A program made the translations under genes and the position numbers. This document shows, piece by piece, positions 36,023-44,233 of a DNA stretch of 64,000 nt. The notes beneath the pieces were generated by a model. The model was given only the letters and a program-made list of their open reading frames with translations, did no database searches and was not told where the DNA came from. The stretch spans positions 62,001 through 126,000 of the forward strand of contig NZ_JADWMY010000003.1 of assembly GCF_015767275.1 (NCBI RefSeq), given 5' to 3'. Origin of the DNA: Herbaspirillum sp. AP02. Lineage in GTDB: Bacteria; Pseudomonadota; Gammaproteobacteria; Burkholderiales; Burkholderiaceae_D. Positions within the stretch are counted from its first letter, which is position 1; each line of letters opens with the position of its first letter.

Positions 36023-36824
36023 GACCCTAGACGAGGCCGGCCTGTTGGCCGCCGAACTGCTGGCCCGCCGCTGGCTGCCGCGCAAGCATCCCCGCGTGCG
36101 CCGCGCCCTGATCGACGCCGACCTGTGGCAGGCGCTGCAGGACCGGCTGGCGCAAGTCGGCCTGCGCCTGGTAGACAACATCCACGCCGACCACATCAGC
36201 GTGGCGCTGGTGCGCCCGGCCGAGTACGCCGTCTTCGGCGAAGCCGGCATGAATGCCAACAACAACATCGATCTGCCACGCGATGCGATCTCGCTGCTGG
36301 TGGTGCTGTGGTCGCTGATCGTGCTGCCCAAGCGCGAGCGCCAGTCGGCGCGCGCCGCCGGTGACGCCGGCGAGCAGCAGGAAGAGATGTTCCAGACCGA
36401 CAAGCCCATGCCCAGCGCCGCCGAGGTCAGCCCGGTGGTGTCCTATCGATCGCTGCTGGCCGACTTCGGCACGCAGCTGGGCAAGAAGATGCGCATGGAC
36501 GGCAACCTGCGCCGCCTGGAAGCCCATGGATTCATCGTGCGACGTGGTGACGATATCGCCGAAGGCCCATTGCTGGACCTGCTGCTGGATTACGATGCGC
36601 TGGCGCCGCGCATTCTCGATGGCGCGCTGGGCGAAGTCCTGGCCCGTGCCAACGCCCGCGAAGATGCCGCCGAAGCTGCAGAAGCCGCATCGGCCGACGC
36701 CGACCAGATTGCAGCATCGCCCGCACCATCATCCGCACAATCATCCGCACAATCATCCGCACAATCATCCGCACCATCACCCGCACAATCATCCGCACCA
36801 CCGGCAGAAGAAGGAGAGTTCTGA
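36015..36824 (+). CDS. jetB: Wadjet JetB / MksE (KITE subunit) with repeat-encoded tail
   Basis: 269 residues from the ATG at 36015 (GGAAAGA upstream). Two winged-helix segments are likely: LLAAELLARRWLPRKHPRVRRALI in parts, and YRSLLADFGTQLGKKMRMDGNLRRLEAHGFIVRRGDD. The ISLLVVLWSLIVLP stretch is typical of MukE/MksE-like proteins. The last 30 or so residues are a Ser/Ala/Gln/Pro tail encoded by a 12-bp tandem array and are probably disordered. KITE dimers clamp the kleisin of the SMC motor. The stop overlaps the jetC start (TGATG). Confidence 0.83.
   Translation: MSETLDEAGLLAAELLARRWLPRKHPRVRRALIDADLWQALQDRLAQVGLRLVDNIHADHISVALVRPAEYAVFGEAGMNANNNIDLPRDAISLLVVLWSLIVLPKRERQSARAAGDAGEQQEEMFQTDKPMPSAAEVSPVVSYRSLLADFGTQLGKKMRMDGNLRRLEAHGFIVRRGDDIAEGPLLDLLLDYDALAPRILDGALGEVLARANAREDAAEAAEAASADADQIAASPAPSSAQSSAQSSAQSSAPSPAQSSAPPAEEGEF
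36721..36792 (+). repeat. Six 12-bp tandem repeats inside jetB
   Basis: The unit CCGCACAATCAT (variants with CCATCAT or CCATCAC) is repeated six times, followed by a decayed partial unit to 36804. Twelve bases equal four codons, so changes in copy number alter only the length of the SSAQ/SSAP tail and never the frame. Confidence 0.85.
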
Positions 36825-39637
36825 TGTTCCACCTGCAATCGCTGGAACTGCTGCAGTGGGACTATTGCCAGCGCCTGACGCTGCCCCTGGACGGTTCCAT
36901 CATCACCATCGCCGGCCCCAACGGCTCCGGCAAGACCACGCTGCTGGACGCCATGCGCACCCTGCTCGGGCTGGAGTGTTCGGGCGGGCGCAGCTACAAG
37001 ACCTATGCCCGGCACGCCAACGCCGACACCACCTGGCTGCGCGCCACGGTGGACAACCGTCCGCATGGCCGCCAGACCTCGACCCGTCCGTTTGCCCGCA
37101 ACCTGCTCTATGCCGATCAGGTCACGCTGGCGTGTCGCATCGAGCGCAATGGCGGCGACTGGCAGCGACGCTACTGCATGAGCGATGGCGATGTCGCCAT
37201 CGAAACCCTGGCGCAGTTGCCGGAGAAGGACTGGCTGGGCCTGGACCATTGGCGCCGTCGTCTGGAAGGCGCCGGCCTGTCGCGCGCGATCGCCCGCGTG
37301 CTGGCGCTGGAGCAGGGCCAGACCGATCGCCTGTGCGAATTCTCGCCCAAGGAATTGTTGCGGCTGGTGTTCGAGGTCTTCGGCGACCAGGAAGTGCTGG
37401 ACCGCTACGAAGAAGCCCGCCGCCACCAGCGCGACCTCGCTGCAGAAGTGACGCTGGCCGAGCAGGAACTGGCCTATAGCGAGGCGCAACTGGCCCAGCT
37501 CGACAGCCGCGTGACCCTGTATCGCCAATACCAGGGCAAGCTGCGCGAGCGCGAAATCCTGGCTACCGAAGTGATCCCCGTGCTGCGCTGGCATGAAGAA
37601 CGCCAGACCACGGCTGGTCGCCTGCGCGAGCTGCACCGCCAGCGCCTGCATCACAACGAGCAACGTCGCCAGCGCAGCAGCGACGCCCTGCAATTGTCGG
37701 CGTTGCTGACGCAACAGCAGGCCGCCCGTGAGAAGGTGACCACGCTGGAGCGCGACAAGGCCGAAGCCCAGCAGGCCCAGCAAAAGGCCCGCGATGCCGA
37801 AAAGCCGGTCGAAGAACTGGTCAAGCAGGCCGATGAACTGCTGGCCCTGTCGGCGGTGGAAGGCGATGCTGTGCAACTGCTCTCGCGAGTGGAAGAACTG
37901 GAGCAGCAGAAGGGCACGTTGAACGACCGCTGGCGTGACCTGGAGCAGCAGCGCAAGGACGCCCAGGACGCCCTGGAACGCCTGAGCGGACAGCGCCAGG
38001 CCCCCAAGCCGGGCGACGTGCAGCAGTTCAGCCGCAGCCTGCGTCAGGCCGGTATTGCGCACCACATCCTGGCCGATGTCATCGAGATCGGCGACGACCA
38101 TTGGCGCGCCGCGGCCGAAGGCGTGTTGCGTGCCTCCTGCTGGGTAGTGGTGCTGGACGACCCCAAGGATGAAGCCGCCGCCATGGCCCTGGCCGAGCGC
38201 GAGCGCTATCGCCACTACGTGGTGTCGGACGCCGCCACCGCGCCGGCCCAGCCGGCCGCCGACAGCCTGCTGGCGGTGCTGCGTTTCTCGGCCAAGGCAC
38301 CGTCCTGGCTGCTGCGCCAGCTGGCGCAGATCCGTCGCGTGGACGATACCGTCGAGGGCGCGCGCCTGGGCGGCGAATGGATCACGCCGCAAGCCTACTG
38401 GCGCGATGGCCGGGGCGGGCGCAGCGTCTGGCGCGATCCGGGGGATTATCAGTTCGGCGCCGCCGCCATGGCCTCGCGCCAGGCCTCGATCCAGAAGCGC
38501 CTGGCCACGCTGGACGATCAGCTCACCGATGTGGTGCTCAAGCAAAGCGAGGTCAAACGCCAGCTGGAGGCCGCCAAGAAAGCCACGGAAGGCCACCTGG
38601 CTGCCGAGGAACTGGCGCGTCGCAGTGAAGAATTCGAGCAGGCAAGACGGCAGTTGCCGTCGCTGCGCGTGGCCCGCGTAGCCGCCAGCGAACGCTGGAC
38701 GCAACTGGATGCTCAGCATGCCGACGCCATCGAACAGCGCACCATCATCGATGGCAAATACCAGGGCCTGCAGCGCCGCCTGCGCGACACCGAAGGCGAC
38801 CTGGCCGGCCAGGAGCGCGACTGGCGCGCCCGCCACGACGAACAGCGCGCCCGCGCGCTGGCCTCGCGGGCGCAGAAGGCGCGCTTCCCGCAACGCTGGA
38901 TCGCCGCTGATGCCGTGCAGGTGCTGTACGAGAAATACAGCAACGCCAAGCAGGCCGAACTGCGCATGGCGGCGGTGGAGAACGACCTGGAAACGGGGCA
39001 GTGGGAAAAGGACGGCACCGTCGAAGACAAGCACCTCATCATGCAAGGCACGGTGGGCAACCAGCGCAACGAACTGGACTCGCGCAAGGTCAGCAATGCC
39101 CAGGCAGAGGAAGCGGTGGGCAATGCCCGCGAGCGCTATATCGACGTGCTGCGCGCCACCGTGCGGCGCTATCGCAAGAACATCGTCGATCTCGGTGCAC
39201 TGGCCGGCGTGATCGTCAGTGCCGACCTGCCGCACCTGGACAATGACGACACCGTGCTGCGTCAGGCCGAGCTGAAGGTCAGCTTCAACTTCGATGGCAA
39301 GGGTGAGATCGGCCTGAACGACGGCGAAGCCTCGGGCGGGCAGCAGGTCATCAAGTCGCTGATCCTGCTGGTGGGTTTGTTGAAGGACGACGACATGCCG
39401 GGCGGCTTCGTCTTCATCGACGAACCCTTTGCCCACCTGGATGTGCGCAACATCCAGCTGGTCGGCAACTTCCTCAAGTCGACCCGCGCCCAGTACGTGC
39501 TGACCACGCCGATCACGCACAACGTCGAAGTCTTTGAGCCGGCCGACATTACGCTGGTGACCTCGAAGAAGCCGCGTGAAGCCCGCTGGGCACCGCCCAT
39601 CGGGGTGTTGCAGCGGCGGCTGCGGCTGGATGCCTGA
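36824..39637 (+). CDS. jetC: Wadjet JetC / MksB (SMC-like ATPase)
   Basis: 937 residues. Walker A GPNGSGKTT is at 31-39. Long coiled coils (about 185-390 and 500-800) flank a hinge-like globular region (about 395-500, AGIAHHILADVIEIGDDHW). The C-terminal head carries the signature EASGGQQ (near 836-841) and Walker B FVFIDEPFAHLD (866/867 D-E). It is shorter than MukB, as in Wadjet and Mks SMCs. It would extrude plasmid DNA loops with JetA/B and present them to JetD for cleavage. An antisense frame of about 1000 codons here is not real. Confidence 0.93.
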   Translation: MFHLQSLELLQWDYCQRLTLPLDGSIITIAGPNGSGKTTLLDAMRTLLGLECSGGRSYKTYARHANADTTWLRATVDNRPHGRQTSTRPFARNLLYADQVTLACRIERNGGDWQRRYCMSDGDVAIETLAQLPEKDWLGLDHWRRRLEGAGLSRAIARVLALEQGQTDRLCEFSPKELLRLVFEVFGDQEVLDRYEEARRHQRDLAAEVTLAEQELAYSEAQLAQLDSRVTLYRQYQGKLREREILATEVIPVLRWHEERQTTAGRLRELHRQRLHHNEQRRQRSSDALQLSALLTQQQAAREKVTTLERDKAEAQQAQQKARDAEKPVEELVKQADELLALSAVEGDAVQLLSRVEELEQQKGTLNDRWRDLEQQRKDAQDALERLSGQRQAPKPGDVQQFSRSLRQAGIAHHILADVIEIGDDHWRAAAEGVLRASCWVVVLDDPKDEAAAMALAERERYRHYVVSDAATAPAQPAADSLLAVLRFSAKAPSWLLRQLAQIRRVDDTVEGARLGGEWITPQAYWRDGRGGRSVWRDPGDYQFGAAAMASRQASIQKRLATLDDQLTDVVLKQSEVKRQLEAAKKATEGHLAAEELARRSEEFEQARRQLPSLRVARVAASERWTQLDAQHADAIEQRTIIDGKYQGLQRRLRDTEGDLAGQERDWRARHDEQRARALASRAQKARFPQRWIAADAVQVLYEKYSNAKQAELRMAAVENDLETGQWEKDGTVEDKHLIMQGTVGNQRNELDSRKVSNAQAEEAVGNARERYIDVLRATVRRYRKNIVDLGALAGVIVSADLPHLDNDDTVLRQAELKVSFNFDGKGEIGLNDGEASGGQQVIKSLILLVGLLKDDDMPGGFVFIDEPFAHLDVRNIQLVGNFLKSTRAQYVLTTPITHNVEVFEPADITLVTSKKPREARWAPPIGVLQRRLRLDA

Positions 39638-39648
39638 GGCACCGGACC

Positions 39649-40875
39649 ATGAGTGCGCTGCTGGAGACACCACGTGGCCGCAATCTCCACGAGCTGGTCG
39701 CCGCCATTGAGGTGCCCGACACCTTGCCGCTGCTGGATAAGGAAGAGCGCGCCGCCCTGGAACGCTGGGCGCGAGGCGAGGCCGGCTCCCGCGGCCGCGA
39801 CGCCATGCTCAAGGAAGCGCACGCCGTGGGGCTGGGCATCGAACGTGCCGAACGCCTGTGTCAGCGTCTGCTGCAAGAGGGCTGGATCAGCCGGCGCGAG
39901 GAGTTCAAGGGCGGCAATTGGCTGTGGAAGACCATCGCTTGGCGCGATCTGCGCCGCCTGCAGGGTTTGTTGGGCATCATCCACGCCGAACAACGACAGC
40001 AGGCGCGACAAGCCGCTCTGGAGCAGGCCTGGCAGTGGCTGCACGAACGCAGCAATGCCCGGCAGGCGCTGCTGGACCCCGACCTGCTGGATGAATTCAC
40101 GCTCGCTCTCAAGGCGCTGGAAGAGGACAAGGCCCTGCGCACCGACGTGCTGGACGCTCGCCTGGGTTTGCTGCGCGCGCTGGCCAGTTGGCACGACAGT
40201 GGCCAGCAGGGATTGCGGCGCAATTTTGCGCTCCATGCACGTGACCTGACCAAGTCGCTCAGCGCGAGTGAGTGGCGCTGGCTGGACGCGTTATTCGATC
40301 TCGAACGATTGGGCATCGCCAGTTTTGCCCAGGTGGGATGGCTCTCGGGTGATCTGGTCCTGTCCTGGCAAGGACGCCGGCTGGAACTGGCGCCGCTGCA
40401 TTGCCTCGGCCTGCCGCTGGACGATTTGCTGGGCGCCGATGCCATCACGTCACCGCAGCAATGGTGGTTGATCGAAAACCGTACCAGCTTCGAACTGCAG
40501 GCACGTCAGCGCAAAGCCGACGTGGCACTGCTGTGGATGCCCGGACGTCCCTCGTCGTCCTGGCTGACGATGGTGTCGCACTTGCTGCGACTGGCCCCCG
40601 CGCCGGCATGGATCAGCGCCGATGCCGACCCGGCCGGTGTCGACATTGCCTGCACGGTCGGCTGTCGATGGGAACAGGCTGGTTTGGCCTGGGAGCCCTA
40701 CCAGATGGGGCTCGCCCAATGGCAGGCCACTACCCAGCGCTGGCCTTTGAATGCGCATGATCGCCGCTTGTTGGACGGGTTGCTGGGACGGCCCTCACTG
40801 CCGGCTGCGCTACGCGCCCTGTGCGAGGCGATGCACACCGAGGGACGCAAGGCCGAGCAGGAAGCCTGGTTGTAA
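39649..40875 (+). CDS. jetD: Wadjet JetD / MksG (TOPRIM nuclease)
   Basis: 408 residues: N-terminal arm and winged-helix part (DUF3322-like), then a C-terminal TOPRIM (DUF2220-like) domain. The TOPRIM acid residues are visible: E276 in WLIENRTSFE and D325/D327 in SADADPAGVDIA. This is the topoisomerase-VI-like nuclease that cuts circular plasmids once the SMC motor stalls. It starts 11 bases after jetC and completes the system. No further defence gene follows. Confidence 0.9.
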   Translation: MSALLETPRGRNLHELVAAIEVPDTLPLLDKEERAALERWARGEAGSRGRDAMLKEAHAVGLGIERAERLCQRLLQEGWISRREEFKGGNWLWKTIAWRDLRRLQGLLGIIHAEQRQQARQAALEQAWQWLHERSNARQALLDPDLLDEFTLALKALEEDKALRTDVLDARLGLLRALASWHDSGQQGLRRNFALHARDLTKSLSASEWRWLDALFDLERLGIASFAQVGWLSGDLVLSWQGRRLELAPLHCLGLPLDDLLGADAITSPQQWWLIENRTSFELQARQRKADVALLWMPGRPSSSWLTMVSHLLRLAPAPAWISADADPAGVDIACTVGCRWEQAGLAWEPYQMGLAQWQATTQRWPLNAHDRRLLDGLLGRPSLPAALRALCEAMHTEGRKAEQEAWL

Positions 40876-40907
40876 GGTGAGGGCGGGCGCGGCCGCGGTG
40901 GCAGGCG

Positions 40908-41216
40908 TCAGCGCAGCTCGCGCACTATCCTGGAAGGCGGCAAGAGTCCCGACGGTACTTCCGGTACCTCGGCCTCCAGCAATTGGTGGGCCACGCATTC
41001 GCACCAGTGGATGCCGCGGGCCAGCGCCAGGGGCTTGGAGTCATACAGGCCCGGCAGCGAGCGCTTGGGAAAGAGCTGCCCGAGCGACCGGTGGCGGATT
41101 TCCACACCGCTGACGAACCAGGTGTCGGCGCGGTTGGCGCACCAGACCCTGAACATGAACGGCGAAGAATGTCCCGTCACTTCGTAACAAGAGATCATGT
41201 TTGCACGTTGACCCAA
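40908..41216 (-). CDS. Small protein of unknown function
   Basis: 102 residues, not recognised. It begins, after a TTG start, GQRANMISCYEVTGHSS and contains WFVSGVEIRHRSLGQLFPKRSLPG and IHWCECVAHQLLEAEVPEVP; soluble, with four cysteines. The TTG at 41216 has GGAGGG six bases upstream. The alternative is the ATG at 41198, which has no ribosome site but would give 96 residues. The frame extends further upstream without a better start. It converges on the Wadjet operon and is divergent from the stressosome genes. Whether it has any link to either is unknown. Confidence 0.6.
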   Translation of the reverse strand: MGQRANMISCYEVTGHSSPFMFRVWCANRADTWFVSGVEIRHRSLGQLFPKRSLPGLYDSKPLALARGIHWCECVAHQLLEAEVPEVPSGLLPPSRIVRELR

Positions 41217-41528
41217 CTGCTTCCCTCCTATGGTTTCGGCCGCATTATAAACAGCGTCGGGCGAGCTTGCCAAAGGGCAGGGCGTGAGCGCAAACGCGAC
41301 CATTTCCAACGGCCAGGAAAATGGCGGGGGAAGGGCGGGGAAAGGGCGGATGGGTAATGGATTCCTACGAGGCTTGTGGGCGTTGTCTTGCATAGCTTCA
41401 AAGCCGCGTCACCTAGAATGGTCAGACCGTGCGTCCAGGGGGACTGCAGGCGCGCGGTACCTTTCCATTTCGCCTTCCGCCCAGCCACGCGAAGCGGACG
41501 GCAGCCTCGTCCAGGATACAAAAAGAAG
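41217..41528. other. Promoter region of the stressosome operon
   Basis: 312 bp between divergent genes. It holds a GGGGAAAGGGCGG-rich stretch near 41325-41350 and no gene. The rsbR promoter should lie in the second half; I cannot fix -10/-35 boxes. Confidence 0.5.
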
Positions 41529-42395
41529 ATGACTTCCGCCCACACCCAGCAACTGACCCTGATCCTCAACAACCACCAGCAAAGCCTGCTGGAACACTGG
41601 CTCAAGACCTTGACGTCCAAACTGGGCCGCAAGGAAAAAAGCGGTGAATTCGAAATCCGCCGCCAGGCCGAGCAATTCATCGGCATCCTGGCACGTACCC
41701 TGGAAACCGGCGCCGGCAGCGATACCGACGGCAACGACTGGGCCGATGCACGCCACCTGCTGGGCGAGGTGTCGCGTACGCGTGCGCTGCAGGGCTTTTC
41801 CTCGCTGGATACCGCCAGCTTCGTGTTCGCCTTGAAGGAGCCGCTGTTCGACCATCTGCGCAGCACCCTGGGCGAGCAGCCGGCCCAGCTGGCGCAGGAG
41901 ATTGCGGCCACCAGTTCGCTGTTCGACAAGCTGGGCCTGTACACCATCGAAGTCCACCAGAAGGCGCGCGAGCAGGTGATCCTGCGCCAGCAACAGGAAC
42001 TGCTGGAGCTGTCCACCCCGGTGGTGCAGCTGTGGCAGAACGTGCTGGCGCTGCCGCTGATCGGCACCCTCGACAGTGCACGCACCCAGGTGGTGATGGA
42101 GAGCCTGCTGCAGAAGATCGTCGAGACCGGCGCCATGATCGCCATCATCGACATCACCGGCGTACCCACCGTCGATACCCTGGTGGCCCAGCATCTGCTC
42201 AAGACCATCGCCGCTGCGCGCCTGATGGGCGCGGACTGCATCATCAGCGGCATCCGCCCGCAGATTGCGCAGACCATCGTGCACCTGGGCGTGAACCTGG
42301 AAGACGTGACCACCAAGGCCACCCTGGCCGACGCGTTCATGATCGCGCTCAAGAAGACCGGCTCGCGGGTTACCGTCCAGAATACGGAGCAGTAA
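41529..42395 (+). CDS. rsbR: Stressosome co-antagonist RsbR
   Basis: 288 residues: a helical sensor domain of the RsbRD type (1-165) and a C-terminal STAS domain (170-285). The kinase target threonines correspond to T210 in IDITGVPTVDT and T261/T262 in VTTKATL, matching T171 and T205 of Bacillus RsbRA. With RsbS it would form the stressosome core that captures RsbT. The ATG at 41529 follows a weak AAGAAG; an upstream ATG (41376) would add a non-conserved tail. First gene of a six-gene operon. Confidence 0.88.
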   Translation: MTSAHTQQLTLILNNHQQSLLEHWLKTLTSKLGRKEKSGEFEIRRQAEQFIGILARTLETGAGSDTDGNDWADARHLLGEVSRTRALQGFSSLDTASFVFALKEPLFDHLRSTLGEQPAQLAQEIAATSSLFDKLGLYTIEVHQKAREQVILRQQQELLELSTPVVQLWQNVLALPLIGTLDSARTQVVMESLLQKIVETGAMIAIIDITGVPTVDTLVAQHLLKTIAAARLMGADCIISGIRPQIAQTIVHLGVNLEDVTTKATLADAFMIALKKTGSRVTVQNTEQ

Positions 42396-42398
42396 TCC

Positions 42399-42755
42399 AT
42401 GGAACGCATCCCTATCCTGCGCATGGGGCGGTTGTTGCTGGTGACCATCCAGGTCGACATGCATGATCGCCTGGCCATGGCGCTGCAGGACGACCTGACC
42501 GAGCGCATCGTCAAGGACCGCGCGCGCGGCGTGCTCATCGACATTTCCGCGCTGGACGTGGTGGATTCCTTCATCGGTCGCATGATCAGCAATACCGCCT
42601 CCATGGCGCGGGTGCTGGACGCCCGCACCGTCGTGGTGGGCATGCAGCCGGCCGTGGCGATCACCCTGGTTGAGCTGGGCCTGACGCTGGATGGCGTGCG
42701 CACCGCGCTCAATGTGGAACGCGGCGTCAAGCTGCTTGAGTCGGAGCGAGACTGA
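42399..42755 (+). CDS. rsbS: Stressosome scaffold RsbS (STAS)
   Basis: 118 residues, a single STAS domain. The phosphorylation site is S57 in DISALDVVDSFIGR, equivalent to S59 of Bacillus RsbS. RsbT phosphorylates it and is released. It begins three bases after the rsbR stop, so the two are coupled. Confidence 0.93.
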   Translation: MERIPILRMGRLLLVTIQVDMHDRLAMALQDDLTERIVKDRARGVLIDISALDVVDSFIGRMISNTASMARVLDARTVVVGMQPAVAITLVELGLTLDGVRTALNVERGVKLLESERD

Positions 42756-42788
42756 TGGGCGCGCCCCACATGCCGTGCGAGGTACACG

Positions 42789-43199
42789 GTGGATGAACAG
42801 CAACTCCTGACCCAAGCCCTGCAGACCGACGAAGACGTAGTGCGCCTGCGCAAGCTGGTGCGCGACCATCTGGTGCGACTGGGATTTTCGCTGGTGGAAC
42901 AGACCAAGATGGTGACGGCGGCCAGCGAACTGGCACGCAATACCCTGCGCTACGGCGGTGGCGGCGAGGCCCGCGTGGACGAGCTCAATAACGGCAGCAA
43001 ACGTGGCCTGCGGCTGGTATTTGCCGACCAGGGACCGGGCATCGCCGATATCGGGCTGGCACTCACCGATGGCTACACCACCGGCGGCGGCCTCGGGCTG
43101 GGACTGTCCGGCGCCAAGCGGCTGGCCGATGAATTTGAGATCGATACCGCGCCGGGCGCGGGAACCCAGGTAAGCATCATCAAATGGAAACTGTTCTGA
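42789..43199 (+). CDS. rsbT: Switch kinase RsbT
   Basis: 136 residues, GHKL ATPase: N-box ELARNTLRYGGGG, G1 DQGPGIAD, G2 GGGLGLGLSG. It phosphorylates RsbR and RsbS and then acts on a downstream target. GTG start with GAGGT ahead. Its last 16 bases overlap the next gene. Confidence 0.93.
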   Translation: MDEQQLLTQALQTDEDVVRLRKLVRDHLVRLGFSLVEQTKMVTAASELARNTLRYGGGGEARVDELNNGSKRGLRLVFADQGPGIADIGLALTDGYTTGGGLGLGLSGAKRLADEFEIDTAPGAGTQVSIIKWKLF

Positions 43200-44233
43200 C
43201 GGCCTCGCGCAGCGAGGAATGCGTCGCCGTCAATGAAACCGTCGATGTCGCAGCAGCGCGACGGGCGGCGGTCGACCTGGCGCGGCGACTGGATTTTGCC
43301 CAGGAACCGGCGGCCCGGCTGGCGCTGGTGCTGACCGAAGCGGCGACCAATATCCTCAAGCATGCCGGGCATGGAGAAATCGTGTTGCGCTCGGTCATGG
43401 GCAATACCGCAGCGGGCGCCGTGGTACGTGGCATCGAGATGCTGGCCATCGACAGTGGCCCTGGCATGCACGATGCCCATGCCGCCATGGCCGATGGCAA
43501 TTCGACGGCCGGCACCTATGGCGTGGGACTGGGCGCGATCCGGCGCCAGTCCGATGAGTTCGACCTCTATTCCTGGCCCGAGCGCGGCACGATCCTGCGC
43601 GCCGTGCTGTGGGAGGCGCCGGGCGCGCGGCAGCCGTGGCAATGTGGTCTGGTCTGCCTGCCCCTGGCGGGCGAGCAACGATGCGGCGACGCTGGCTGGG
43701 CGGCTGCCGTCGATGATGGCCTGTTGCTGATGCTGGCCGATGGCCTGGGCCACGGCGATGCCGCTGCCGATGCCGCCGATGGCGCCGTGCAGGTGCTGGC
43801 CGACATGGCGGCGGTCAGCCGTGTGCGACCACCCGCCGAGCTGGTCCAGCAGATGCATGCCGCCTTGCAGAAGACGCGGGGCGCAGCGGTGGCCATCGCC
43901 AGCATCGATGTGCAGGCCGACAAGGTGCGCTTTGCCGGGGTCGGCAATATCGCCTGCTGTACCAGCCTGGACGGCCAACGCCGTCACCTGGTGTCGGTCA
44001 ATGGCATCGTCGGCCACAACCTGCGCAAGGTACAGCAGTTCGAGACGCCCTGGCAGGATGGCATGGTGCTGATCCTGCATTCGGACGGGCTGACCAGCCG
44101 CTGGTCGCTGGACGGTTATCCGGGCCTGGAGCACACGCATGCGGCCGTGATTGCAGCAGTGCTCTATCGTGATTTCTATCGGGGTCGTGACGATGTCAGC
44201 GTCATGGTCCTGCGTCAGGGAGAGGCGGGATGA
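43184..44233 (+). CDS. RsbX-like phosphatase with N-terminal GHKL domain
   Basis: 349 residues. The N-terminal half is another anti-sigma/RsbW-type ATPase (LTEAATNILKHAGHGE, AIDSGPGMHD). The C-terminal half is a SpoIIE/PP2C phosphatase (CGDAGWAA, LMLADGLGHGDAAADAA, HSDGLTSRW). RsbX resets the stressosome by dephosphorylating RsbR and RsbS; the extra GHKL domain is typical of proteobacterial modules. It is coupled to the next gene by ATGA. Confidence 0.87.
   Translation: METVLTASRSEECVAVNETVDVAAARRAAVDLARRLDFAQEPAARLALVLTEAATNILKHAGHGEIVLRSVMGNTAAGAVVRGIEMLAIDSGPGMHDAHAAMADGNSTAGTYGVGLGAIRRQSDEFDLYSWPERGTILRAVLWEAPGARQPWQCGLVCLPLAGEQRCGDAGWAAAVDDGLLLMLADGLGHGDAAADAADGAVQVLADMAAVSRVRPPAELVQQMHAALQKTRGAAVAIASIDVQADKVRFAGVGNIACCTSLDGQRRHLVSVNGIVGHNLRKVQQFETPWQDGMVLILHSDGLTSRWSLDGYPGLEHTHAAVIAAVLYRDFYRGRDDVSVMVLRQGEAG

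Noticed and set aside
36721..36804. The 12-bp array in jetB as a CRISPR
   Set aside because: Units are contiguous without spacers and lie in frame inside a coding sequence.
36590..39673. Open frame of 1027 codons opposite jetC
   Set aside because: The plus strand encodes an SMC protein with all ATPase motifs; the antisense product has no recognisable motif.
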